The notes: a model not told the origin generated them from the letters alone. A DNA stretch of 64,000 nt from Gimesia sp. (GCF_040219335.1 NZ_JAVJSQ010000026.1:62001-126000); one strand, 5' to 3'; positions 1 to 9,839 are shown, counted from the first letter of the stretch. Numbers and translations: made by a program.

Positions 1-2
1 GT

Positions 3-446
3 CCCGAACCGGGCAAACCCTACGAAACGCTGTATGCCGCCGTGGATACCTACTTCACGGTTCCCTACGACGAAGGACTGAAGGACAGCCAGAGCACCAT
101 TACCCTGGAAGCTCTCTTCCCGAGTATCCCTGTCAAAATGGAAGGCTCGATCAATCTCAACATCCTGACTGTCGGACGCCCTGATGTTTACATCCTTAAG
201 GTCACAGGTCCTCAGAAACTGATTGACGCCTCTGCTGCCAAAACGGATCCCAGCAGTTCCTCACAGGCGACACTGGAGATTCCCACCAAAATCAATGGTA
301 TCTCCAAGATCAAAGTGACCCTGCCTGTGACGGTGACCCCGGATGTCAAATCGAGTCTGGCGAAACAGATCATTCGCTCTTACATCAGTGTCTCGACCAG
401 TGATGATCGGATCTCAGATTACATACCGATTGAAATCTCGCAGTAG
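3..446 (+). CDS. C-terminal part of an unknown protein (5' end outside window)
   Basis: The reading frame is open from the first bases of the window to a TAG at 444-446, so only the last 147 or so codons are visible and the true start lies upstream. The visible part is rich in beta-prone residues, Ser, Thr and Ile, with no Cys, no obvious catalytic motif and no transmembrane stretch. The composition suggests an exported, Ig-like or adhesion-type beta domain, but I do not recognise a family. It lies 42 bases before the thioesterase gene on the same strand and could share its transcript. Confidence 0.75.
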   Translation, partial: PEPGKPYETLYAAVDTYFTVPYDEGLKDSQSTITLEALFPSIPVKMEGSINLNILTVGRPDVYILKVTGPQKLIDASAAKTDPSSSSQATLEIPTKINGISKIKVTLPVTVTPDVKSSLAKQIIRSYISVSTSDDRISDYIPIEISQ

Positions 447-488
447 TCTGCTGACTGAAAATCAGAATCGAGAAAGACAGGCAACAGC

Positions 489-884
489 ATGCAGGGGCAG
501 CGTCCCAAAATCGGTGAGAGCAAGTCGATCACCTTTGAAGTCACTCCCGAATTGACGATCACTTTCGGCGGTGGAGATACAGAAATTTCCGTACTCTCCA
601 CCCCGTCGCTGATTTGGTTTCTGGAGCAGGCTGCGTTACAATTTCTGGAGCCCTGGCTGGAACCGGACTCTTTGAGCGTCGGCACCCATGTGGATATCGA
701 GCATCTGGCTCCCACTCCACCAGGCGAGCAGGTGCAGTGCACCGCACGGCTCATCTATCAGGACGGTCCGGTGTATCGCTTCAATGTAGAAGCGTTTGCA
801 GGTGGTGACAAGATCGCCAGCGGCCTGCATTCCCGCCGCATCGTACGTCTGAGCCAGTTGGCAAAACGCTTACGAAAACAATAA
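489..884 (+). CDS. FlK-like hotdog-fold thioesterase
   Basis: A 131-residue single-domain protein resembling the fluoroacetyl-CoA thioesterase (FlK) family of hotdog enzymes, which hydrolyse acyl-CoA thioesters in the cytoplasm. The segment STPSLIWFLEQAA (about residues 37-49) followed by GTHVDIEHLAPTPPG matches the family pattern in which a Thr, a Glu in the long helix and a His after the first strand form the active site. The length is typical. It starts at an ATG 42 bases after the previous gene and is followed 20 bases later by an ABM monooxygenase, so the two probably share a transcript. The substrate cannot be told from sequence; a general acyl-CoA housekeeping or detoxifying role is inference. 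Confidence 0.8.
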   Translation: MQGQRPKIGESKSITFEVTPELTITFGGGDTEISVLSTPSLIWFLEQAALQFLEPWLEPDSLSVGTHVDIEHLAPTPPGEQVQCTARLIYQDGPVYRFNVEAFAGGDKIASGLHSRRIVRLSQLAKRLRKQ

Positions 885-904
885 CTCCTCCAGAAAGCAG
901 TAAC

Positions 905-1213
905 ATGATTTTTGTGATCGCAGATATCGAAATCGCGGAAGGCAAACAGGCCGCCTTCCTGGAAGCCTTCCACAAGCTGGTTCCCCTGGTCCACGCGGAA
1001 GATGGTTGCATCGAATACGGACCAGCAGTGGATGAAGACACCGACATCCCGGTTCAGGTGAAGAACGGCAGTCAGATTGTGACCGTCATGGAGAAATGGG
1101 AAAGCGTCGATGCCCTCAAGGCACACCTCGCCGCTCCCCACATGCTGACCTACCGCGAACAGGTCGCAGACCTGGTCAAAGGGACCACGATCAAAGTCTT
1201 GAAGCCGGCTTAA
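905..1213 (+). CDS. ABM-family putative quinol monooxygenase
   Basis: A 102-residue protein of the antibiotic biosynthesis monooxygenase (ABM) ferredoxin-like fold, similar in size and pattern to YgiN-type quinol monooxygenases. Features seen are the N-terminal strand MIFVIADIEI, a helix with KLVPLVHAEDGCIEYGPAVD, the strand VTVMEKWESVDALKAHL and the closing LAAPHMLTY helix. Members act as cofactorless cytoplasmic oxygenases, or simply bind small aromatic ligands, as dimers. It sits 20 bases after the thioesterase gene and converges on the next gene with only 6 bases between the stops. The substrate is unknown. Confidence 0.85.
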   Translation: MIFVIADIEIAEGKQAAFLEAFHKLVPLVHAEDGCIEYGPAVDEDTDIPVQVKNGSQIVTVMEKWESVDALKAHLAAPHMLTYREQVADLVKGTTIKVLKPA

Positions 1214-1219
1214 TCAGAC

Positions 1220-4200
1220 TCAGGGTTTCGGAGCTACAAGGGGAAGTCCTACTTCCTCTGGCTCCGTCTGCCCCGCAGGTGCTTCCGGTTGTTCCGGAAT
1301 CAACTTGCCCGTCAGCTGATACAGGTAAAAGCGGATCATCGGTCGATACGGCGTGTCCGGCGCGTCATCAATGATCTCCTCAAACAAAGCCCTTGCCTGC
1401 TCCGGTTGCCCCGCTTCAATTTCACAGCGGGCCATGTTCAACTTCAACGGCGTCTGCTGCTGGGCCAGTCCATACTGATAGTTGATTACCGAGACCGCAT
1501 GCTGAGTGGGCCAGAAACTGTTGGTGGGAGGTTGAACCAGAGGCAGTGTCTGCAACACACCTGCAATCCGGGCCTCTTCGTGCTCTCGAATCTCCTGTCG
1601 CCAGAGATCAAAGCATCCACGGTAGTTTCCATTTCCCAGACTGGTGAATGCGGCTTGGGCCCGCCAGGGAATCTGGGGCTGATTCTGTGCATCACGCTGT
1701 AACTGCGACACCTGATTCGCGGCTGCTTCAGACTGACCGACTTCCATCAGAATCGTCGCCTGCAGATTCTGCGCGAGGGGATTCTGCTTCACATAGACCG
1801 GGTCATCCAGGTATTGCTGTGCCAGCAGGACAAATCCGTTCTGGTAAGCCTGGCTCGCCAGCTGTAACCGATCGCCGCCCTTTTCTTCCAGCTGCGCCAG
1901 TTCCTCAGAAATCTGATTGATCTGCCCTTGCAGTTTCTGAACGTGTTCTGAATAGGCACGCAGACGGGCAAAGGCTTCATCGTCCATCTGTTCCTGACCT
2001 TCTACCATTTCCAGGTAGGCTTTCAGTTCCCGATGCGCGAGATCGACTTTCCGCATATTGGAATAGATCTCAAACAGCAGCATATGAGTGGGAGCAAAGT
2101 CTGGTTCAATAATCAATGACTGGTGGTAGGCATGCAGGATCTGGAAGTAACGCATGCGGTCAATTCCGACCTGTTGTCGTTGCTGACCATTGGCGCCGGG
2201 GGGAATCAGCAGTTGTGCTTCCAGTCGCGCCAGATAACTGTAGGCACTTCCCAGGATGCGGTAGGCTTCCGCACTGTTTGGATTTTCGATCAACCCACGA
2301 TTGGCCAGTTGAATCGCCAGGATTGCAAAGCTGGATGTTAATTCATGATTCCCACCTGCCTGGGACATGAGCCCCAGATAATGACGTGCGGTCTGCACAT
2401 CGTTCTCCAGACTGACTGTTTGAGGCAGCAGGTAGCGACTGTAAATCGACTGCGGGCGTGCCCAGTCACTGCGAATTTCAGGAAAGTCTTTCTGTTGCTG
2501 AAATGCGAGCTCTTTGAAGTTCAGCTTATGGGATGCCAGGAATTCGACTGTCTTTTCATTTTCGGTATCGGTGCGATAAAAGACGGCTGTCGCCGCATTA
2601 AGGCTGGTCAATTGCCAGTCCGGCGTGGTCAGCAGATCGAAGAAGGTACGATAGTCCGGGTTCATTCCCGACAATCGCGGCAACACGTGTGTCACGTGAT
2701 AATGATTAAAAGTGGCTTTCCAGATCTCAGGCTTACCGCTTCCCTGCTGCTCCTTACGCTCCGAGCGGAGCGCCCGGCGCGTTGTGTCGTGCAAGGCAAT
2801 CAGGTCGGATTCTCCGGTTCCAGTAAACAGAGCCAGACGATTATCGACGAAGGATTTCTGATCCAGCCAGATCAACAGGTCGCCCTGCTCCAGCACGAAA
2901 TGGAAAGGACGGTCATCTAGAGACTCTTCCAGGGCAGTACGATAGCCGTCAATCGTCCGACTCAGTGAAGGGCTGAGCCCCAGGCCGATGGCATGTCGTG
3001 TAACTCCCTGTCCCTGGAAACGTCCGCACACGACCAGGTAAGCCAGGGCGAAAAACGTCAGCACAGTCAGAGCGCGGCCGCCCCGTGAAAACAGCAGCTC
3101 CGACGTCTCAACACTGTATGTCTGCCGGAAGTTATCGCGATACCACAACTGGAAATTACGGTTCGCAAAGATGGCACACAACACACTTGTGACCACCAGT
3201 TCGTGACTGGCCAGTACAGAGAATCCGCAGAAGCCCAGAAAGACAAACAACTGTCCCCAGCTCATGCGCGACTGATTCAACACGAAACTCACCAGTGTCA
3301 GCAGCATCAGAATAAACGCTGCAACGGCATAATGATTGAGCGAGCTCCAGAACTGGGGAGAGGTCATCGGGAAATACCCCAACTCTTCCGGTCGCAACTG
3401 CCCCTGGAACATGGACTGCATGATGGGATAATCGACTGAGTAATAGCTCAGACCTGCCGTCAGTGAATGCCAGCCGGTCGGATTCAACAGCGTCGCAACG
3501 AGGCTGCCTCCCAGCACCATCCACAAGGCTTTGTAATCGGTATCATCATTAAGCACTGAGCGATCCAGCATCGCTGCCACGGTTTCTCCCAGGGCATATA
3601 ACAACAGCAGTGCAATACCCAAGATCACACGGGAATCCATATTGGCCCAGACAAGAAACAGCGGGACCAGAGCCCAGAGTGCGCGGGGGGAATTCTGCTT
3701 CTGCCACGCCGACAGAAAATACAGGGTCAACACAACGCCCAGTATCGTAATGATCTCCGGCGTAACCGTGAGTTGTGGAAAACAGGCAATCAGAGCCAGC
3801 ACCGCGAGTATCGAGCCCCACCAGGTGGAAATCTCCCGCTCACTCTGCCGGACAATGAAATAAAACGTCACTCCGACTAACAGGACTTTCAGGAGCGTTA
3901 AACCAGCCCCCCCCAGTACGCCATAGACGGCGGAGAGTGACAGGTCAAACAACCAGCCGTTGTTGTGCCAGGGACGATCAGTGGCCGTATAGGAGAAAAC
4001 ATCATTCGCGGGTGGCCAGAAGCCGTGGCTGGCCAGATACTGTCCCGTTTTGACATGCACCAGGGTCTGGGTATCCGTGATATAGGTCGCTGCAAACAGA
4101 CAGGCAAGCAGAATCGCTGCCCAACGCAACATGAAGTCGCCCCGGATCGCTTCGTCTTCGACCAGTTCCGGGGTCAATGGTTCCCACTCGGGCAGACCTT

Positions 4201-4357
4201 CTTCCACAGGATCCTGGGAATTTTCCACATCAGTCTGACCAGCCTCCCCGGCGGGTGTTTCTTCCGAATCCTCTGGGCCCTGATTCTGATCAGCAGCGTG
4301 CTCGGAAGGGGCGGGAGTATTGTCTTCAAGCAAATCTTTGTCTGGTTGATCGTTCAC
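1220..4357 (-). CDS. Polytopic membrane protein with C-terminal TPR region
   Basis: A large protein of about 1,045 residues when started at the GTG at 4357; the frame is open 16 codons further upstream, but those encode a Phe-rich stretch preceding an acidic leader and look untranslated. Seen in order: an acidic, Pro-rich cytoplasmic N-terminus (about 75 residues), roughly ten hydrophobic segments up to residue about 480, then a soluble region with TPR-like helices (for example around NPNSAEAYRILGSAYSYLARLE and PEQARALFEEIIDDAP). The first loop carries HVKTGQYLASHGFWPPANDV and DRPWHNNGWL, a layout seen in bacterial GT-C-like membrane proteins. The function is unknown; a glycosyltransferase-like membrane core is inference. 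The gene is transcribed towards the ABM gene. Confidence 0.8.
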   Translation of the reverse strand: MNDQPDKDLLEDNTPAPSEHAADQNQGPEDSEETPAGEAGQTDVENSQDPVEEGLPEWEPLTPELVEDEAIRGDFMLRWAAILLACLFAATYITDTQTLVHVKTGQYLASHGFWPPANDVFSYTATDRPWHNNGWLFDLSLSAVYGVLGGAGLTLLKVLLVGVTFYFIVRQSEREISTWWGSILAVLALIACFPQLTVTPEIITILGVVLTLYFLSAWQKQNSPRALWALVPLFLVWANMDSRVILGIALLLLYALGETVAAMLDRSVLNDDTDYKALWMVLGGSLVATLLNPTGWHSLTAGLSYYSVDYPIMQSMFQGQLRPEELGYFPMTSPQFWSSLNHYAVAAFILMLLTLVSFVLNQSRMSWGQLFVFLGFCGFSVLASHELVVTSVLCAIFANRNFQLWYRDNFRQTYSVETSELLFSRGGRALTVLTFFALAYLVVCGRFQGQGVTRHAIGLGLSPSLSRTIDGYRTALEESLDDRPFHFVLEQGDLLIWLDQKSFVDNRLALFTGTGESDLIALHDTTRRALRSERKEQQGSGKPEIWKATFNHYHVTHVLPRLSGMNPDYRTFFDLLTTPDWQLTSLNAATAVFYRTDTENEKTVEFLASHKLNFKELAFQQQKDFPEIRSDWARPQSIYSRYLLPQTVSLENDVQTARHYLGLMSQAGGNHELTSSFAILAIQLANRGLIENPNSAEAYRILGSAYSYLARLEAQLLIPPGANGQQRQQVGIDRMRYFQILHAYHQSLIIEPDFAPTHMLLFEIYSNMRKVDLAHRELKAYLEMVEGQEQMDDEAFARLRAYSEHVQKLQGQINQISEELAQLEEKGGDRLQLASQAYQNGFVLLAQQYLDDPVYVKQNPLAQNLQATILMEVGQSEAAANQVSQLQRDAQNQPQIPWRAQAAFTSLGNGNYRGCFDLWRQEIREHEEARIAGVLQTLPLVQPPTNSFWPTQHAVSVINYQYGLAQQQTPLKLNMARCEIEAGQPEQARALFEEIIDDAPDTPYRPMIRFYLYQLTGKLIPEQPEAPAGQTEPEEVGLPLVAPKP

Positions 4358-4665
4358 GTAAATTCTCTGGATCTGAAACGGGAATAGAAACAAACAGCGA
4401 ACCACACGCCGAGATCAGATGGGGCGGGTCTGTACAGACCCAGACTGCTTCGGACAGCACGATAATCCTGTCCGGGGATGGAATCATGTACTCGGTCTAA
4501 CTTACCCTGTATTCCTGACAAATAAACCCGAAATCGGTCTAAATCCAGTAATAATCAGGATCTAAATCAGGTCCGCCCCTCTGCAGGGAGACCTTGTCCG
4601 TTTGCAAAGCCACCCTGCTTTACTACGAGTTCTGAACTGACCGCGTTTGTTCCAAAGTGGAAGAT
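4358..4665. other. Intergenic region between serS stop and the membrane/TPR gene
   Basis: This gap carries the 3' flank of serS and the upstream region of the next minus-strand gene. I see an inverted repeat GGACAG/CTGTCC (4453-4474) and a recurring CGGTCTAA at 4494 and 4534, but no clear terminator, promoter consensus or short gene. Confidence 0.4.
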
Positions 4666-5946
4666 TTAACCGATCCGCTCTTTTCCGACCCAGGGACGGA
4701 GCACTTCTGGAATCAGAACGGAGCCGTCTGCCTGTTGGTTGTTTTCCAGCACCGCGATAATCGCCCGGGCAATTGAGACCGCGGTCCCGTTCAGCGTGTG
4801 AACAAATTCGGTCCCTTTCTGGCCACTGGATTTGCAGCGGGTCCCGAGTCGGCGAGACTGATAGTCGGTACAGTTCGAGGCAGAAGTTACTTCGCCGTAG
4901 TCACCGGCATCGCCTCGACCGGGCATCCAGGCCTCCAGGTCGTATTTACGATAAGCGGGTGCCCCCAGATCGCCGGTGCAGGTATCGACCACGCGATAAT
5001 GCAGGCCCAGTCCCTGGAAGATCTCTTCCTCGATCCGCACGATCTCTTCATGCATCGCGTCAGAAGCTGCATTAGTCGGCTCGGTGAAAGCAAACATTTC
5101 GACCTTGGTAAACTGGTGCACGCGATAGATACCACGTGTCGCTTTACCGTGTGCGCCCGCTTCAGTTCGGAAACAGTGTGACAGCCCGGCAACTTTGCGG
5201 GGTAACGTTTCGCGATCCAGAATCTGATCTTTTTGCGAGCCCCCCAGAGTAATTTCTGCAGTCGCTACCAGACTGAGGTCGGTGTTTTCGACAGAGTAAA
5301 TCTGGGTTTCATCGCCGCGGGGATTAAAGCCAATCCCTTCCAGAATCTCTTTCCGCGCCAGGTCCGGCGTGCTGTGCAGAATAAATCCTTCCTGCACCAG
5401 CTTCTGCATGGCATACTGGCAGAGGGCCATTTCCAGCAGAACCGCCTCATTTTTCAGGTAGTAGAAGCCGTGGCCCGCTACCCGCGTCCCCGCTTCGAAA
5501 TCGATCAGATCATGTTTTTCCGCCAGGGCTACGTGATCCCGGGGGGTAAAGTCAAAGGCGGGTTTCTCACCCCATAACCGCACAACGGTGTTCGCCTTGT
5601 CCTCTTTCCCAATGGGGACATCCGGGTGGGCCAGGTTGGGGACCCGTGCCTGCTCGGTTCGCAGTTCGGTTTCGACTTCCCGCAGTTCGATATCGATGGC
5701 AGAAACCTGCTCGCGGAGCTCTTTGCCCTTGGCAATCAGAGACTGCTTCTCATCGTTGTCTGCGGCTTTCGGAATCTGGGAAGAGACCGATTTCTGTTCC
5801 TGACGAACCTGATCGCCCTGAACAATCAGCTCCCGGCGACGCTGATCCAGTTCGGTCAGCCGTGCCAGATCGACTTCAATTCCCCGATTACGACAATTCT
5901 CAAGAATCGCTTCCTGATTCTCGCAGATGAACTGCAAATCCAACAT
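4666..5946 (-). CDS. serS: Seryl-tRNA synthetase
   Basis: Charges tRNA-Ser (and tRNA-Sec where present) with serine in the cytoplasm. The 426-residue length is normal. The N-terminal 100 or so residues form the antiparallel coiled-coil arm rich in Glu, Gln and Arg that grips the tRNA long variable arm. The class II catalytic core follows: the TAEITLGG segment at about 229, motif 2 with FRTEAGAHGKATRG at 259-272, and motif 3 with GTAVSIARAIIAVLEN near the C-terminus. The start is the ATG at 5946, with MLDLQFICEN matching the usual N-terminus. No strong Shine-Dalgarno and no T-box-like leader is visible in the 227 bases upstream. Confidence 0.98.
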   Translation of the reverse strand: MLDLQFICENQEAILENCRNRGIEVDLARLTELDQRRRELIVQGDQVRQEQKSVSSQIPKAADNDEKQSLIAKGKELREQVSAIDIELREVETELRTEQARVPNLAHPDVPIGKEDKANTVVRLWGEKPAFDFTPRDHVALAEKHDLIDFEAGTRVAGHGFYYLKNEAVLLEMALCQYAMQKLVQEGFILHSTPDLARKEILEGIGFNPRGDETQIYSVENTDLSLVATAEITLGGSQKDQILDRETLPRKVAGLSHCFRTEAGAHGKATRGIYRVHQFTKVEMFAFTEPTNAASDAMHEEIVRIEEEIFQGLGLHYRVVDTCTGDLGAPAYRKYDLEAWMPGRGDAGDYGEVTSASNCTDYQSRRLGTRCKSSGQKGTEFVHTLNGTAVSIARAIIAVLENNQQADGSVLIPEVLRPWVGKERIG

Positions 5947-6173
5947 AAGAAATCAATTACCCCGTCAGAGTCCTGAAATAAGTCAAATTCCGATACGTAC
6001 GGTCTCTCTCCTGAAATAGAGATCGCATCATATCTCATGACAAAATTATTGTCCAAGGGTAACGCTTTTTCGATCCGAAAAATGAAGATTCAGCCCGATT
6101 TAGAGTCAGTCCTCGGGACATCTCAGAACGAATATACCCGTTGTAGCGGTTTCAGAGAGCATTCCCTGACAAA

Positions 6174-7919
6174 TCAGGTTCCACTGTCTTGCGCTGCATC
6201 GTAGACGACTTTTCCGTCCAGAACCGTCAGCAGGGGTTTGATCTGCTTGATCTCTTCCTCAGGACAGGTCAGATAGTCCCGATCCAGTACGACCAGGTCA
6301 GCCAGCTTGTCCGGTTCCAGCGTCCCCTTTTTATCCTCTTCAAAACTGATGAAGGCGGCATCGCTGGTCATGCAGCGGAGCGCCTCTTCCCGGCTCAGTT
6401 TCTGCTGAGGTCCGTAAACGTCCCCATATATATCACGCCGACTGACCGCGATATACAACGCCAGGAACGGATTAAAGGCGTTCATCGAATGATCCGGATC
6501 AAAGCCGTTCATGTGATCGCTGTTGATCGCCACAGGCACACCGGCATCCACAAACATTTTGAGACCCATGAAACGGTTCACCCACGACGGACCATAAATC
6601 TGATTGATGGCATCGGCGTCGCGATAGAACAGGTAGGTCTGAGTATCGTAACAGACACCGAGGTTGTGCGAACGCTTGACTGATTCATTCGAGGGGAAGT
6701 AGGCATGCGTGATACAGAACCGACGCCCCTTGACGGGCAGCCGCTGATTCACCTCTTCCAGAGCAGAGAGAATTTCATTCACACTCCCGTCCCCGGTCGC
6801 GTGACAACACATCTGCCAGCCCAGTTTCTGTCCCTCTTCAAAGATTTCCGCCATCAGCTCACGCGAATAAGCCAGGTCTCCCCGATAGTCGGGATCTTCG
6901 AGTACATAAAACTTGATTCGCTTTTCTCCGTAAGGTTCAGAAAGCCGGGTACTCCCCCAATGAATCCCGCCATCTACGGAGATCTTCAGCGGGCCTACGC
7001 GGACCCAGTCGTCTCCATCTCCCGTAATCAGCCCCAGTTTCTTTGTGAACTCCTGCACCGCTTCGGCACTGCGCAGCTGTTCGCGAATCGTCATCGTCAT
7101 CCGCACGGTCAGCTCATTCTGCTCCTTCAACAACTCATATTCCCGATACTCGTCGACGCGCGAGCCCCGCTCCAGGATACTGGTAATCCCGACTGAATTA
7201 TAAATCGCATGCAGTTTCTTTAAGGCTTCCCGCGTCGCTTCGGGAGGAACGGTTTCCCGCGGAATCAGTTTGCTGATCGCACCGCCGCCTCCTTCCATCA
7301 TTAAAGGTTTGCCTGCTTCATCGAAAATGATTTTGGCTCCCGCGAGCGTGTCTCCCTCTTTGCGAATGCCGATCAATTCGAACCCGCGGGTGTTCAACAC
7401 ATTCTTACGGGCGATATTCATATAAACCGGATGCGTACTAGAGGCCGCATCCAGTTCTGCCGGGGTGGGTCGACGACGTTCCTTCAGCCGCGTAATATCG
7501 GTGCGGGGAACGGTGATCCAGCGTCCCGGGGGCACCTCTTTGACTTTTCCCCGGATCCAGGCCTGAATCTCTGCAACGGAATTCAATTCCTGATACGGTT
7601 GAATCAACTCTCCGCGGGCCGCTCGCAGAGCATGGACGTGTGACTCAATCAATCCGGGAATCACAGTCTTACCGTCCAGGAAGACCACCTTCGTCTGCTC
7701 CCCCTGAAAGGGCTTCATCTCAGCATTACTGCCTACCGCCAGGATTTTTCCGTCGCGAATGGCAATTGCTGCTGCGATCTTTGATTTGGAGTCGAGCGTG
7801 ATGATTTTCCCGTTTTTAAAGATCAGCGTCGCTGTCTCAGCGGAGACCAGCGATGCAAACAGGCAGACAAACAGAATCAGGCAGGTGGAACGAAAGCAGT
7901 TCCGGAACAGGACAGACAT
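6174..7919 (-). CDS. Secreted amidohydrolase, YtcJ-like (amidohydrolase family 3)
   Basis: A metal-dependent hydrolase of the amidohydrolase superfamily, probably acting on an amide, imide or urea bond in the periplasm. The ATG at 7919 is preceded by GGAG at a good distance and begins a Sec signal peptide (SVLFRNCFRSTCLILFVCLFASLVSA). The mature part has the opening beta sandwich (KNGKIITLD...IAIRDGKILAVG), the metal-binding HxH in GLIESHVHALR, and a late DADAIN/AINSDHMNGFDP region typical of YtcJ-type proteins, ending in the LADLVVLDRDYL strand. The 581-residue length fits. It stands alone between serS and a small secreted protein gene. The natural substrate cannot be told. Confidence 0.9.
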   Translation of the reverse strand: MSVLFRNCFRSTCLILFVCLFASLVSAETATLIFKNGKIITLDSKSKIAAAIAIRDGKILAVGSNAEMKPFQGEQTKVVFLDGKTVIPGLIESHVHALRAARGELIQPYQELNSVAEIQAWIRGKVKEVPPGRWITVPRTDITRLKERRRPTPAELDAASSTHPVYMNIARKNVLNTRGFELIGIRKEGDTLAGAKIIFDEAGKPLMMEGGGGAISKLIPRETVPPEATREALKKLHAIYNSVGITSILERGSRVDEYREYELLKEQNELTVRMTMTIREQLRSAEAVQEFTKKLGLITGDGDDWVRVGPLKISVDGGIHWGSTRLSEPYGEKRIKFYVLEDPDYRGDLAYSRELMAEIFEEGQKLGWQMCCHATGDGSVNEILSALEEVNQRLPVKGRRFCITHAYFPSNESVKRSHNLGVCYDTQTYLFYRDADAINQIYGPSWVNRFMGLKMFVDAGVPVAINSDHMNGFDPDHSMNAFNPFLALYIAVSRRDIYGDVYGPQQKLSREEALRCMTSDAAFISFEEDKKGTLEPDKLADLVVLDRDYLTCPEEEIKQIKPLLTVLDGKVVYDAAQDSGT

Positions 7920-8193
7920 AAGCACTCCAGCGGGATGAGATCAGGCGGGTTACCAGCAAGGTTCAGCCCCCATTCCATCAACGGTGACTGATCTATACAG
8001 TGTAACCGGCCTCGCGCATCAGGAGCAACAATCCCGGAACGGTTTTCAGCGTAATCCCGCACACCTTCACAGGCCGTTAAAAAACAATCTCCTGCGAGTG
8101 TTGTTCGAGATGATGGGAACCATCTGCAAACGTCACTGCAGGAGAGATATAACTGAAAATAAATGCGAGTTGCCTGACCGCTGTCACCTCAGA

Positions 8194-8502
8194 TCAGGGA
8201 TTGATCTGTCCCGGAAAGGGCTGCGGGCTTTTTACGTGGTAGCGTGCATATTCATAACGTCGATACAGCCCGGGCTGATATTCGTTGTTGCAATGCTTAC
8301 CCCGGTACTGATGGTAAGAATAGAGGGGCCAGGGATACGTACTGCCTTTGGCCTGTTTTCCCCGGCTGGTTTCCTGGCACAGTTCACAAAACGAGAGAAA
8401 CATCCGCCCTCCGCCTGCCTGGGCGTTCTGGACAGAAAGACCTGTTCCCCAAATCCCCAGTAGAACTGCTGATACAAATAACTTTTTCTGGAATCCGTTC
8501 AT
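8194..8502 (-). CDS. Small secreted Cys-containing protein of unknown function
   Basis: A 102-residue protein with a clear Sec signal peptide (MNGFQKKLFVSAVLLGIWG followed by TGLSVQNAQA). The mature part is about 75 residues, with a CELC pair and a third Cys near CNNEYQPGLYRRYEYARYH, and is rich in Tyr and Arg. The ATG at 8502 lies five bases after GGGAG and directly before the basic n-region, so I prefer it to the longer frame opening at 8547. I do not recognise a named family. The Cys pairing suggests a disulfide or metal site in the periplasm. It lies alone, 274 bases downstream of the amidohydrolase start. Confidence 0.6.
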   Translation of the reverse strand: MNGFQKKLFVSAVLLGIWGTGLSVQNAQAGGGRMFLSFCELCQETSRGKQAKGSTYPWPLYSYHQYRGKHCNNEYQPGLYRRYEYARYHVKSPQPFPGQINP

Positions 8503-8676
8503 CATCTCTCCCATCCATTGGACCGCACGTTGCCAGGATATCTGCAATATTCGCCATACTACTCATCGGATCAGGAGCGCGGGCAAGATGAGAGCGTGCA
8601 GCCGGGATCGAATTCAGAGTGGATTTCCCGCTCGAATTCTACGGATGATTCCAGTTTTAACGGTTATTCCTGACGC

Positions 8677-9654
8677 TCAGGCCAGGCCGCGGGCCTGTTT
8701 TTTGAAGGCGATGATGTCATCCAGGATCGCATCCAGTTTCACGCTTGGTTTGCGTCCCAGTGTCTGCTCCAGTCGCCCCAGGTCGGGAATCCGGCGGCGG
8801 ACATCTTCGAAGTCTTCATTATAGGCCTTGTTATAAGGCAGGTAATCGACTTTAACACTCGGGTTAACCTTAGCGATGATCGCTTCGGCCAGACCTTTGA
8901 TCGAAACCGGCTCATCACCGCCGATGTTATAAACCTGTCCGGAAGCGGAATCCAGATTGGTCAGATCGACCACGCAGTCCACGATTTCGGAAACGTGTCC
9001 AAAGCAGCGGATCTGGGATCCATCATCAAAGACAACAACCGGACCGCCGTCCAATGCCTGATCGATGAAGCGGGGAATCACCATTCCGTATTGTCCCACC
9101 TGTCGGGGACCCACCACATTGAAAAAGCGGCCGATCCGCACATCCAGCCCGTATTTCTGGTGATAGGCCAAGGCCAGAAATTCGTCGATGGCCTTCGAAG
9201 CTCCATAAGCCCAGCGGGGCCGTGTCGTCGGACCGAAATGTAAATCGTCTTCTTCAGTCCAGCGTTCTTTGGGGTTTTTGCCGTAAACTTCACTGGTGGA
9301 AGCCAGGAAAAATTTCTGTCCTCCCTGCACGGCGTGTCGCAGCAGCACTTCAGTCGGATAAATATTGGTCTCAATCGTACGTACCGGGTTATCTGCGACC
9401 AGTTTCACCCCGACGGCTGCCGCCATGTGATAAATTGTGTCAACGCCCTGCACCATTTCTGCCATCAGTACGGGGTCGGTAATCGACCCGGTCCGGAAGG
9501 TAAACTGGGGATGGTCGATAATCGCATCCAGGTTTTTCAAGAACCCGGTCGAGAGATCATCTACGGCTGTAACCTGTTGTCCCTGCTGAATTAATTGTTC
9601 ACAGAGGTGACTGCCAATAAAGCCGGCCCCACCGGTAACGAGGCAATGAGACAT
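8677..9654 (-). CDS. NAD-dependent epimerase/dehydratase (extended SDR, sugar nucleotide)
   Basis: A 325-residue extended short-chain dehydrogenase/reductase acting on a nucleotide sugar, probably an NDP-sugar 4-epimerase or UDP-glucuronate decarboxylase type. The start at 9654 ([17 protein letters not shown]) puts the NAD-binding GxxGxxG at residues 8-14, as usual. Further marks are the DDLST acidic stretch after strand 2, the catalytic Ser in STSEVYG, YxxxK in YGASK, and [10 protein letters not shown] near the substrate loop. It supplies precursors for envelope or exopolysaccharide sugars. The exact sugar is not readable from sequence. It diverges from the tRNA-Val gene. Confidence 0.93.
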   Translation of the reverse strand: MSHCLVTGGAGFIGSHLCEQLIQQGQQVTAVDDLSTGFLKNLDAIIDHPQFTFRTGSITDPVLMAEMVQGVDTIYHMAAAVGVKLVADNPVRTIETNIYPTEVLLRHAVQGGQKFFLASTSEVYGKNPKERWTEEDDLHFGPTTRPRWAYGASKAIDEFLALAYHQKYGLDVRIGRFFNVVGPRQVGQYGMVIPRFIDQALDGGPVVVFDDGSQIRCFGHVSEIVDCVVDLTNLDSASGQVYNIGGDEPVSIKGLAEAIIAKVNPSVKVDYLPYNKAYNEDFEDVRRRIPDLGRLEQTLGRKPSVKLDAILDDIIAFKKQARGLA

Positions 9655-9747
9655 AACGAACTTCTTTCTCGAGATAAGGAAAAAACCGCAGAACGGATAA
9701 ATTCGGGCCAATGTCAGCGAAGGCTTAAAACAGTTTACACGCTAGAG

Positions 9748-9775
9748 TTGCATTTCGCTACGAACCTGCCATAAT
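9748..9775 (+). promoter_or_regulatory. Likely promoter of tRNA-Val
   Basis: TTGCAT (9748-9753) and CATAAT (9770-9775) are separated by 16 bases, a good housekeeping-sigma match about 65 bases before the tRNA. The leader between them and the tRNA contains a perfect ACATCGGA/TCCGATGT hairpin. Confidence 0.6.
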
Positions 9776-9839
9776 ACGTGCGTGTCATTAAGAATGACGC
9801 AACAAAAACATCGGATTTTCCGATGTATATTGAAAATCC

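Noticed and set aside
42..446. Treating the first in-frame GTG as the true start of the first gene
   Set aside because: The frame is open to the window edge and the GTG has no ribosome site, so the protein more likely begins upstream.
5947..6173. Possible T-box or other leader before serS
   Set aside because: I see no specifier-loop hairpin, no conserved T-box sequence and no terminator in the upstream gap.
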